A stretch of DNA of 64,000 nucleotides from Cladopsammia gracilis (Eukaryota; Cnidaria; Anthozoa; Scleractinia; Dendrophylliidae). A model generated the notes under the pieces. It saw only the letters and a program-made list of their open reading frames with translations. It was not told where the DNA came from and ran no database searches. The stretch lies in the NCBI GenBank assembly GCA_022457155.1, contig JAJGOT010000506.1, positions 1 to 64,000 of the forward strand, given 5' to 3'. Numbering within the stretch: the first letter of the stretch is position 1; every line of letters begins with the position of its first letter. Of the stretch, positions 11,328 through 20,720 are shown piece after piece. A program made the position numbers and the translations under genes.

Positions 11328-11786
11328 TTGATGTCATTGCTCATTTGCTTTCCAAACAATCGATACTTGCTCGCAGGTATCAGTTGTTCGCCCACATGCT
11401 TCGTTTTCAAAAGTTGATCAAAGATCAATAAATGGATCTCGGCCGGGATGGAATAGTAATCGAGGATTCTCTACAAAATGCACACAAGCAATGCAGAAAA
11501 CAAATATCATGGTTGGGTTATTTTTTAAAGGAGTTAGTCTAGGATATCGTTGGCCATTCCTTTTTTTATTCGTCAAATATATAATTTATGTTTCAATGAA
11601 ACTGTTAGTTAGTTGTGTGCAGTTGTGTTTTTTTTATATGTTATTGTATATATATTTAATGATCTCCGCCATTATAATTCCTCTCTTGTGTTTCCACAAC
11701 CGATTGGAATAGACTATTATTATATTATCATTATTGCTACTATTATTGCATATTATTAAATAAAAATTAATTACTTTGGGACTCCT

Positions 11787-11942
11787 CCATTAGGGGGACA
11801 TTTCTCTTGGTCCCGGCCGAAAAAATGCTCATATAATCTTTGTAATTATCATCTTTATTAAAGAGACACCTTCATAAGGGGACACTTCTCTGGGTCCCGG
11901 CCCAAAAAATGCTCATATAATCTTGTAGTTATCACCTCTATT
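11787..11942. repeat. tandem duplication, about 90-bp unit
   Basis: Two consecutive copies of a block containing ggggacatttctcttggtcc, ggc(c/a)aaaaaatgctcat and ataatctt. A related single piece with ttaatggaggttccactgta lies at 12,240-12,305. Non-coding. Confidence 0.7.
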
Positions 11943-12226
11943 AGAGCAGTTTTCAATTGAGTATCGAAAGTAATTATCCAGTTGCTTTGGTTTTGCATTG
12001 ATACGCTTTGTCATTGGCTAAAAAATCTCGCGCCACTTTCTCGACCAATCAGAAGTAAAACCAAAACCAATCGTGACTTGCTCGCACGCGTTTTCCCGCG
12101 CTTGGCGCCGCCGACATGTAATTGCTTCGACCTCTGATTGGTTCATTGGACTGTTTACGACTGCTGTGATTGGTCAGAGTAATTACTTTGGTTTTGGTTT
12201 TACCACACACAATTGAAAACTGCTCT
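11943..12226. mobile_element. MITE, AGAGCAGTTTTCAATTG family, full copy
   Basis: 284 bp with terminal inverted repeats AGAGCAGTTTTCAATTGAGT and ACAATTGAAAACTGCTCT, and internal inverted blocks (ttggttttg, accaatcagaag). Other copies are at 11,168-11,327 (partial) and 37,752-38,143 (internally duplicated). No coding capacity. Confidence 0.82.
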
Positions 12227-12305
12227 AAGGTAAAGCGATATCTCCATTAAGGGGACATTTCTGGTGGTTCCGATGGCGTTCCCTTAATGGAGGTTCCACT
12301 GTAGT

Positions 12306-13429
12306 TATATAGCGAGGAAAACAATTGCACACAAATGAAGATAGCCTGTGACAGGATTCATCAAGGGGCAGTTGCTGCAGTTGAGCAAAAAGAAAAGAAA
12401 ATCGCGCGGAGAGTAGAGCAAACCGAGTCTGTGAACAAGCTCTTGGTCTAGAGGGCAGGGGTTTGGGGAAGGAGGAGGGAGGAGAAGGAGAGTGAAATGC
12501 CTTCCTCCCCTTCCCCTCCCCCAAGCCCAAGTTAGACTTTCTATTGTAAGTCAAGATGTCACAATTGATGTTTGGAAAACCGCCGATCAAACGGATAGCG
12601 TGCATAGATACACATTAAGGAAGAGAAAAAAATCTAGATCATTAATTCTTCTCTTGCACTGAGCTAACCAGGCCTCCGTTAGCACCTAGTATGCAGTAAT
12701 ATTATTCATATGTATGTACTTTAAAGATAATTATATTATCTACTTCTGCAAACAATATAAATACGAAATTGTTGTAAAATGTTTCTGAATAATCCTATGT
12801 GTCGAAGCCAAGAACGTGTTAGAACATCATAAAGAATAATCATGCGACATCACGTCTGCTGTATACGTTCGACGTACTATATTGTTGTAAAATGCAGTAA
12901 TCAAAGTTTATCAAAATTAAATGCATAGAAATTTAAAACTAACCAGCTTGTTAAATTAAGTAATATGATGTTCTTATGCAGGCCTCAGCGTGCTTAACGA
13001 GTAAAGAGAGCTCTCGCAAAGGCACCGAGGACGACTGGGAACGAGGCTGCATCAAGATTATTTCGGGAAAAATATTATTGTTGTATCTTGATCTTCCATC
13101 TGATTGCTTACGGCACAATCAATATATGCGTAACAGTGAAATCAAAGTGCTTTTGCTTTATCGATTTCCACTGTTACGTCTTGGATATTTTCTAATTTGT
13201 TAGACTGGGAACCGTGTTTTCTTTTTCTCCAAATAACAACATGGGTGTGGTGACGGCTGTTGTTCAACCCTAGCCGCGCCCACATTACTAACATTACTTG
13301 CGGTTATAAGCTATAGGTTATTTGCGCGGCAGCTATGTTAGTGGTCAGAAAAAATAGAAATAGTTTCCATTGAAATAATCTGCTTCTTCGCTTTCAAAAT
13401 GGCGGAGCGGGCGTAGTAACTTAAACCCC
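12306..13429. other. intergenic, nothing assigned
   Basis: No gene recognised. A purine-rich block (12,455-12,530) gives an artefactual minus-strand frame. Confidence 0.45.
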
Positions 13430-13581
13430 AGGCCCCGGCGGTTGCTCAAAAGGTGGATAGCGCTATCCACCGGATAAATCAGTATCCAGTGGATAAGTAT
13501 TAACAAAGTCCTTTATGTTATCCACTGGATGCTGATTTATCCGGTGGATAGCGCTATCTACCTTTTGAACAACCGGAGCCT
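13430..13581. mobile_element. palindromic MITE, GGTTGTTCAAAAGGTGGATAG family, copy 1
   Basis: Long terminal inverted repeats of about 45 bp containing ggtggatagcgctatccacc, itself a palindrome, with internal atccactggat units. A second copy is at 61,666-61,811 in the YOD1 intron. Confidence 0.85.
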
Positions 13582-13725
13582 GGTGTGCGTCTCTCCGGCG
13601 AAACTTCCGAAGACATTTCGGGCCCGAAAGTTATTGCTAAAATTAAGTTTTTAGCCCGAAAACCAGCTCAACTTGTGTAGTAAACGTCAGATTTTATTTC
13701 TTAGCTTTCAAAATCAACACAAACG

Positions 13726-13864
13726 TAGCCTGTTCCAGGCGTCCAGATGGCGAGGAAAGCGCGAATAGTTGGGGAAGGCGCGAAGAAAAGCGAGCGAAAA
13801 AAAAACCATTCTCCCCGCAACTATTCGCGCTTTTCTCACTATCTGAACGCCTAGAACAGGCTAA
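13726..13864. mobile_element. MITE with TAGCCTGTTCCAGGCG ends
   Basis: Left end tagcctgttccaggcgtcc and right end gaacgcctagaacaggcta are inverted. Internal arms containing gcgcgaatagttg / caactattcgcgc extend the fold-back. A degenerate relative lies at 38,750-38,895. Confidence 0.78.
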
Positions 13865-14109
13865 CACAAACGAAACATTTATTGGTAAACATTTTGCACA
13901 TAACACTGCTTTTCGGCCCGAACAGTTTTCGGGACTTTAGAGAAACACACGCCTGGTCAAAGGACAAAACTGCCAAAATACTCTAAGAATCGTAGAAACG
14001 TTTTTTCACGTGACCCACAATGATGGCCTTTTCGGAGGTTATTTCCAGCGACATGCAGTCGTGTTTGTTTCAGTTTCAAACGAAGACATTTCATCACGGT
14101 TTACATGAC

Positions 14110-14125
14110 ATAATCCTCCAGGATT
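14110..14125. repeat. LINE target-site duplication, 5' copy
   Basis: ataatcctccaggatt, identical to 17,701-17,716 just after the LINE poly-A tail. Confidence 0.9.
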
Positions 14126-14270
14126 ACAGTAGACGCATAGCTCTTAGTAAATAACTTTATTTACCCTTTAAAGTATCAGTGTTTGAGTGTTTTGTTCAAA
14201 TTGTTAAGTGTATTTTGTCTTAATATAAGACTTGTTTTGATTTTGTTTTTATTTTGGATTCAGTCTCAAA

Positions 14271-15725
14271 ATGACAAACTGTAATTTCTTGTCCTTAAAT
14301 GTTAGAGGTCTTAAAAGCAAACGAAAAAGACTCAGTATTTTTTCTTATTTAAAAGATCTAAATTGTACTTTTTATTTACTCCAAGAAACATATTCTGAGC
14401 GTCACGACGAATTATTATGGAAATCTGAATGGGGAGGAAAAATATTCTTTTCCCATGGCTCCAACCATCAGAAAGGTGTCTGTATCTTGTTGAATCCTTT
14501 GTACGATATTCAAATTGAAAGCTCCTTTGAGGATTCGGAAGGCAGAATTGTCTTAATCAATGCTTGTTTTGAGGCAGTGAAGTTTTCTGTATGCAATGTT
14601 TATGCACCAAATAACCCGGCTTTACAAAAGGCATTTATTGGAACGTTGGAATTATTTTTAGTGTCTAAAGCCGTAATTTCCGATTTGATACTGGGAGGCG
14701 ATTGGAATACCACATTGCAGGCAATTGACAAAAAAGGCGGCATTCTGTGGAAAGCAACAGCCTACAGAGATCAACTTCTCTCTATGATGAATGAACTAGA
14801 CTTGACAGATATCTTGAGACAAAAATATCCCAGGAAAAAATGCTTTACTTATGAATCTGGAGCACGCAATATAAAATCAAGAATCGATTTCTTTTTAATT
14901 GCGAAAATATTAACTCATCAAGTTAAATATACTGATGTTAAAACTTCGATTGCTCCGGACCATAAAGCTGTTAGGCTATGTGTTCTGCTTAAAAATAGGA
15001 AACGTGGACCCGGGCTATGGAAATTTAACAACTCTTTATTAGAGGACGAACTTTACGTAAATATGATAAAGGAGAATTATCCTAATATAAAACAAAAATA
15101 TGCCGAAATAACAGACAAAAAGCTTACCTGGGAATTGATTAAAATGGAGATTAGGAGCTTAACTATTCCCTATGCTAAAAACAAATCACGGAAAACGAGA
15201 GAACTTGAGAAACAGCTCCAATCTCGCATAGACTTGTTGGATGAAAAAATTGCTGCTAATGAGGAAAGCGCCGAACAGAGTAACGAAGTGGAGTTAAAAG
15301 AACGTGAAGACTTAAAAAAGGAACTTCAACATATCTATGAGAAAAAGGCTGAGGGTGCTATGCTTCGCTCCAAAATAAATTGGATCGAGAAAGGAGAGAG
15401 ACCAACAAATTATTTTTTCAATATGGAACGGAAGAACGGTAATAGGAAGACAATAACAGAGCTTTCTATTGCAGAAGGAAAAACAATCGTTAAAGAAAAT
15501 GAAATCCTTAAAGAAATTCAGGCGTTTTATGAAAATCTCTACACCTCTGTTAAAGAGACCACGGAGGAAGCCTTCCAAGATTTCACTAAGAATTTGCGCC
15601 AGGACTTACCACAATTATCGGATGATAAACGCGAAGAGCTTGAAGGGCCCCTGTCAAGAGATGAATGCTTGAAAGCACTTAAATCCTTAAGCAATGGAAA
15701 GGACCTTTATTCAACAAACACTTGA
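14271..15725 (+). CDS. LINE ORF: apurinic-like endonuclease and start of RT (truncated by frameshift)
   Basis: 484 codons. The N-terminus has the APE endonuclease signature: LSLNVRGL, LLQETYS, NVYAPN, GGDWNTT near residue 143, SRIDFFLI near residue 204 and APDHKAV near residue 227. A charged linker follows, then INWIEKGERPTNYFFNMERK and SRDECLKALKSLSNGK, the entry to the RT domain. Reading then goes out of frame and stops. In intact L1-like proteins roughly 150 more residues would precede the RGxRQGCPLSP motif, so there is a deletion, not just a point frameshift. Confidence 0.9.
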   Translation: MTNCNFLSLNVRGLKSKRKRLSIFSYLKDLNCTFYLLQETYSERHDELLWKSEWGGKIFFSHGSNHQKGVCILLNPLYDIQIESSFEDSEGRIVLINACFEAVKFSVCNVYAPNNPALQKAFIGTLELFLVSKAVISDLILGGDWNTTLQAIDKKGGILWKATAYRDQLLSMMNELDLTDILRQKYPRKKCFTYESGARNIKSRIDFFLIAKILTHQVKYTDVKTSIAPDHKAVRLCVLLKNRKRGPGLWKFNNSLLEDELYVNMIKENYPNIKQKYAEITDKKLTWELIKMEIRSLTIPYAKNKSRKTRELEKQLQSRIDLLDEKIAANEESAEQSNEVELKEREDLKKELQHIYEKKAEGAMLRSKINWIEKGERPTNYFFNMERKNGNRKTITELSIAEGKTIVKENEILKEIQAFYENLYTSVKETTEEAFQDFTKNLRQDLPQLSDDKREELEGPLSRDECLKALKSLSNGKDLYSTNT

Positions 15726-17586
15726 TTTCTTTAATTTTGGTAGTAGCGTTAAACGATGGGTGTCAACTTTTTATTCCAATACAGAAAGTTGCGTATTAAA
15801 TAACGGTTACACAACCGATTACTTTAAACTGTCGAGGGGAGTACGACAGGGATGCCCTCTCTCCCCCTACCTTTTCATATTGGGAGCGGAGCTTTTAGCG
15901 TCTCAGCTTAGATGTGATAAAGCAATTGAGGGAATTACAATCTTTTCCACTGAGCATAAAATTAGTCAATTTGCGGACGATACAACATTGTTCCTAAAAA
16001 ACATAAATTCTGTCATAAGAGCGATGAATACAATTGAATCTTTTAGCGACATCTCTGGCCTCAAATTGAATATCAGCAAAACTAAAGCAATATGGCTTGG
16101 GCCGTGGAGAACTAACCCGAGTAAACCCTTGGACCTAAATTGGAGTGAAGTACCCGAGCGTGCGCTGGGAATCTTCATATCTTACGATATAAAGGGAAAC
16201 TATGAAAAAAACGTGGAGGCCAAAATTAGAAAATTAAGCACAAAACTGGATATTTGGAGTGGTCGCAATTTATCTCTATTTGGCAAATGCCTCATAGCAA
16301 AAGCAATTGGTATTTCACAATTGGTATATTCGGCATCCTCGCTCGATATTAACCCAGATGATATCTTAAAAATCAAAAAATATATTTTTAATTTCATTTG
16401 GAACAAAAAACAAGACAAGATAAAAAGAGATGTATTACGTAACGATTATGCTGACGGAGGTCTACGTGCTCCTGATCCTATTATTCTCTTTAAATCGCTG
16501 AGGTTAGCTTGGATTTCGAGACTCTTAATAAGAACGCAAAATCCAGTAGAAAAATGGAAATCCATTCCAACACACTTTTTCAAAAGGTATGGTGGACTAA
16601 ATTTCCTGCTTCACTGCAATTTTGACACCAAATTGGTTGAACAATCGTCAATTCCACACTTTTACAAGTTCATCTTACTTTATTTCCTTGAATTAAGGAC
16701 CCTCTATAATTGCGTGAGTGGTCACGACTTATTCTTATTCAATAATAAGGATATTTTAATTGACCGAAAACCTTTTTGTTATAATGCATGGATAGAGAAG
16801 GGAATAATGTCAGTACACGACCTAATGGATAAAGACGGAAAACTGTTATCTTTCCAAATGTTTCAAGAAAGATATGGGATTAAGACAAACTTCTTAAGTT
16901 ATCTGCAGGTGCTATCTGCAATCCCAAAGCATATTATTTTGAAAGCGAGATCTGTTCAAATAAAACACACATTTCTGCCTGAAAATACTCAATTCCAACT
17001 GTCCCCCTCAGTAACAATCGATTTAATTAAATTGAAATGTAAAGATTACTACTGGCTATTTATCAATGGAACTAAGACTGTCCCTGCGGGTCCAAAAAAA
17101 TGGGAGAAGGAACTTAATGTAGGAAACATTAACTGGGAGCAAAAGTTCATCCAAATTGGAAAAACATGTCGTGAGAATAAATTAAGGGAGTTTAATTTTA
17201 AATTAATTCATAGAATAGTTGTAACTAGGAAAGAACTATGTATTTATGGTATAGTAAACAGTAACAAATGTATTTATTGTGATGAACCAGACTCCATTTT
17301 GCATACTTTTGTCAACTGTCCTAAAACTAGATATTTTATAAATGAAGTAACTAGTTGGTTTAATAGAGTTCATAATTGCAGGTTGCAACCCTCTCTTACA
17401 GAGGAACTATTTGGCATTACTTCTAAAAATGACGCATCTACAAGCTATTTGCTTAAACTTAATCAGTGTCTTTTGTTTGCAAAATACTATCTGTACCATC
17501 AGAAATTAAATTCTAAATCGTGTAATTTAACTGAATTTATAAATCAGCTTAATTGGAAATATTGTATAGGAAGCTTTGATAAGTAG
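15694..17586 (+). CDS. LINE ORF continuation: RT palm/thumb and C-terminal zinc-knuckle-like region
   Basis: 630 codons in another frame, overlapping the end of the first ORF by about 30 nt. It opens on the post-deletion sequence and has RGVRQGCPLSPYLFILGAEL near residue 48, the catalytic QFADDTTLFL near residue 90, and a C-terminal Cys/His cluster CIYCDEPDSILHTFVNC near residue 527, as in L1/Tx1-type elements. The annotated Met is probably not a real start; this is the rest of the single LINE protein. No further stop or frameshift is present, so the element is otherwise well preserved. Confidence 0.9.
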   Translation: MERTFIQQTLDFFNFGSSVKRWVSTFYSNTESCVLNNGYTTDYFKLSRGVRQGCPLSPYLFILGAELLASQLRCDKAIEGITIFSTEHKISQFADDTTLFLKNINSVIRAMNTIESFSDISGLKLNISKTKAIWLGPWRTNPSKPLDLNWSEVPERALGIFISYDIKGNYEKNVEAKIRKLSTKLDIWSGRNLSLFGKCLIAKAIGISQLVYSASSLDINPDDILKIKKYIFNFIWNKKQDKIKRDVLRNDYADGGLRAPDPIILFKSLRLAWISRLLIRTQNPVEKWKSIPTHFFKRYGGLNFLLHCNFDTKLVEQSSIPHFYKFILLYFLELRTLYNCVSGHDLFLFNNKDILIDRKPFCYNAWIEKGIMSVHDLMDKDGKLLSFQMFQERYGIKTNFLSYLQVLSAIPKHIILKARSVQIKHTFLPENTQFQLSPSVTIDLIKLKCKDYYWLFINGTKTVPAGPKKWEKELNVGNINWEQKFIQIGKTCRENKLREFNFKLIHRIVVTRKELCIYGIVNSNKCIYCDEPDSILHTFVNCPKTRYFINEVTSWFNRVHNCRLQPSLTEELFGITSKNDASTSYLLKLNQCLLFAKYYLYHQKLNSKSCNLTEFINQLNWKYCIGSFDK

Positions 17587-17700
17587 CTTATACAGGGTAG
17601 TTATCATAGACTTTTTTTCTTTTTTGTGTTGTGTGTTGTCCTTTTATTTAACTTTTACAATGATGTATTGTTTTCAATTAAATAAAAAAAAAAAAAAAAA

Positions 17701-17716
17701 ATAATCCTCCAGGATT
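17701..17716. repeat. LINE target-site duplication, 3' copy
   Basis: Identical to 14,110-14,125. The sequence after it (cttgcagtattttggcagcc...) continues the repeat interrupted at 14,125. Confidence 0.9.
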
Positions 17717-18332
17717 CTTGCAGTATTTTGGCAGCCTTGTCCAGCGGTTTCTCCAACTACCATTTTGAACCCGGAGAAGGACCTGGGGACGAAATTGTTA
17801 TTAAAATCGAGTTTTATTCCCACAGAATAGAAATTTCATTGTTCTGACCCAACATGGCTGCCGTGTAGACCATCAACAGCCATTTTACCAGTTACACTGC
17901 CTCTACTGAATCACTTGACAGTTTTACTGAACCACCACACCCCACCATTCTACCATTGATTGAGACAGAGGGCAAACAACACTTCACTAAAGTGGCAACA
18001 CTATTAGTTGAGAAAACAATAGACTAAAGAGCTGAGCAATAGAATCTATTGTTAAAGAGAACGAATGAAATAAGAGGTGCATGCACACGAGGTACTGGGC
18101 TAATTGGTAAAAGAGGCTATCCACATAATACTTCACTTTAACAACATCAACCGGGATTACGGAATCGAAATACCCTAAGCGTGGATACCAACGGTCAAGA
18201 AACACAACAATTAACAGGAGAACGGTACCTGACAGCGGATCGCGGACCATTGTAAAAACGAGGATCGTGTTTCACCAATCATAGTCGATCATCGTTATAC
18301 TAATGGTGTCGTGTATTCAGTGGACCTAATCG

Positions 18333-18710
18333 CCTGATGAAGGGTTGTGCCCAAAGTATACCGTTTAGAGGGACGTCGGACACCTTATTAAGACTTATAT
18401 AACGTAATGTCGACACATTACTTACTTTATTTTCAATAAATTTTTAAGTGTAAAAGAGAAAATCTAAAATCCCCCACTCAGGATTGAACCTGTGATCTCA
18501 GCTAGGCTTAGGCTTAGATAGCCTACCGTACCACTGTATCACTGTACCACTGTACCACCTAGCTTCTCGGGTTGTTCAGGCCTAAATTTAACTATATAAA
18601 CTGCTACCCATAACATCAACTGAAAGCAAACCAGTTACTCCGTTATATAAGTTTCAATAAGGTGTCCGACGTCCTTCTGAACGGTATTCTTTAGGTTTAA
18701 CCCTGATGAA
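18333..18710. repeat. inverted arms flanking a tRNA-like sequence
   Basis: The arm at 18,333-18,405 (CTGATGAAGGG..., accgtttagagggacgtcgg, cttatataacg) reappears inverted at 18,641-18,710 (cgttatataagttt, ccgacgtcc). Between them on the minus strand lies a tRNA-like promoter. CTGATGA followed by GGGTTGTGCCC resembles a decayed hammerhead, but the GAAA box reads CAAAG. Confidence 0.6.
18470..18575 (-). repeat. tRNA-derived SINE-like sequence
   Basis: On the minus strand a box-A-like TGGTACAGTGG (18,547-18,557) and a box-B-like GGTTCAATCC (18,481-18,490) are about 65 bp apart. The interval holds repeated tggtacagt units, so it cannot fold as a normal tRNA. Confidence 0.5.
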
Positions 18711-19048
18711 GACTAACAGTAAGCAGTTATTTGGTTCTATACTAACTTTGTTGCAGTATAAATTTATCGTAGCCATTCGAATAAATGGAAGCTATCAAGT
18801 ATCCCTTTTGACGTGGAAATGCTTATTATGCTGTACAAAGTAGTTCTTAATTATAAGTCTGTGGGTGCAATCCTAAAGTGAGACCATTCAAATGAAAACT
18901 ATTGAGCAGCACTTTTCCAAGGTGATATTTATTTATTCTCAACATTTTGCAAAATTAAACTTGGTCATCCGAGAGTGAAAGAGTGAATGATTGGTTTGTT
19001 TTCTAGAGAATCGCCAATCGGTTCAGTGTTAAGATCTGTTAAGCAACA

Positions 19049-19138
19049 CAAAGCGGCTTGCTTGCTTACTTGCTTGCTTGCTTGCTTGCTTGCTTGTTTG
19101 CAGTGCTTGCTTACTTACTTGCTTGCTTGCTTGCTTGC
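19049..19138. repeat. (CTTG)n microsatellite
   Basis: Imperfect CTTG/CTTA tetranucleotide array interrupted once by tttgcagtg. The Cys-Leu-Leu repeat frame reading through it is an artefact. Confidence 0.95.
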
Positions 19139-20620
19139 GAATAACTGCCTACGAATAAATCTGCTCACGCGCACAACGGTGCAAAGTTGTTTTGCTGCGA
19201 ATAATTGTTCTGTTCCCGTCCTCTACATATGGCAGCCCAATGTCTACTCTGTCTAAGCAGTTATGAATAAATATTAAATTGAAAAACAAACTCCATGATG
19301 GAATGACCAAACAGTTATTGATCTCGGCTATCGCAAAATACTGTGATTTGTCGGTGTCTCGCAAATCAAATCACAAAAATTACAAATCATAAATCGCAGA
19401 TCAAATCACGATATGTTGCTCAACTTCGTCCAATAAGTGATAATTATCGTCGATAGTATGAGGAGTGTTCACCCAATCTCCTTAGCACTAGGCTCATGTT
19501 TAAAAGCACTCGACTATGCACATGGCATAAAACACATGCTTAATATAAAAATAGATAATCCCTAACGTCTAAGTGACTGAAATCCTTTTTATCCATGATT
19601 TTTTGCATAATGCGTTATAACATATCTCGGGTGAGCAGAAGTCAAGACTTGATTTGTAGGTAATCAGAAAATAATATTACTGAAGTCAAAATAACAGTAA
19701 TGAGCGACACTCGTGCGTGTTACAACCAAATTATCTCGGTTAAAAACTATACCAGATGCCGACATAAGCCCATCACTCATATCACTCAAGCCATTGAAAT
19801 ATGCTCGGTGCTGGTACACTCTGGTAAAGCATAACATCTGTTGTTCTGAACTCTTTTCTTAGTGTTTTGTTTTAATAAACTAACTTTCAAGTGACAGCAC
19901 AATGAAATACGGCTTAACTTATGTGTTACATGTAAATGTTATTTTGCAGAACTTTTCGTGAGTTTCTGAAATCTGGTATTACATATAAAACCCAAAAGGA
20001 CTACGCGCCTTAAATTTTTAAAGAACACGCAGTCTTTTCAAGTCACATAGAAACAGTTTTGTTTGATATAGGTTTGACGTATAGAGGATAAAAATAATCC
20101 ATTTGGTCTTTTTTACTGGCATGGGTTCCAAACCAGATGGTAGAAAAAATGAAGTTCATAATTATCTGATTTATGCAAAGCCATATGGTGAATCGCGTAT
20201 GTAAATGTAAAGAGCAATGAAAATAAAATAAACTTTAAAAAACGCTGTGGTTGTGCGCAATAATAAATGAAGTATTGACCGATTTTTTTTTAAAAAAGTT
20301 TAAAATCAAACGATTTTACGATGATTGAATATGTTTTCATGGTCAAGGTCGAAAGAAGAAGATATTAAACGGTCGAGTGAATTGTGAATTAAAAGTGTAG
20401 ATATACTGTTGACTTCAATATTCTTTGGAAAAAAGCTTGAGCTTTACTTGAAACCGCGATGTCACTTAAGGCGCCAGAGGATGAGAAAAAAATTGATTAT
20501 AAATTTATAAGTTAAAAAAATCGTGCTCTTGATCAGTTGGTGTTAATTGCTTTAGCTCTCATGCATGCCAGGATCGCGATTTTCGTTTTCCCCCACAGAA
20601 CACGCACATCACCAGGCAGG

Positions 20621-20630
20621 CATAAAAAGG
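20621..20630 (+). promoter_or_regulatory. TATA-like box
   Basis: CATAAAAAGG, 91 bp upstream of the ATG at 20,721, followed by a plausible short 5' UTR. Position and sequence fit a TATA promoter; the start site is not mapped. Confidence 0.5.
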
Positions 20631-20720
20631 AGAGTAAATTTACGTGACCCTACAAAGTTAAGCGCTTACACTTAGCTACATCGAGAATCTCTTAATTATT
20701 CGTCCACGTTTGATCTCAAA

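Larger units (their letters stand above)
14126..17700 (+). mobile_element. L1-like non-LTR retrotransposon with internal deletion
   Basis: Bounded by a perfect 16-bp direct repeat and ending in an A-run at about 17,682-17,700, so insertion by target-primed reverse transcription is clear. About 145 bp of 5' UTR precedes the endonuclease ORF. A deletion near 15,700 removes the RT finger/early palm region and shifts the frame, splitting the protein. It inserted into an older dispersed repeat related to 8340-8580. Confidence 0.93.
17817..20600. other. intergenic, repeat remnants only
   Basis: No gene recognised. It includes the inverted-arm/tRNA-like structure at 18,333-18,710, a TTGC microsatellite, and AT-rich DNA from 19,140 to the promoter of the next gene. 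Confidence 0.45.

Noticed and set aside
12225..12605. 126-codon minus frame rich in Pro/Ser/Phe
   Set aside because: Produced by a purine-rich low-complexity tract; no domain, no splice or promoter support.
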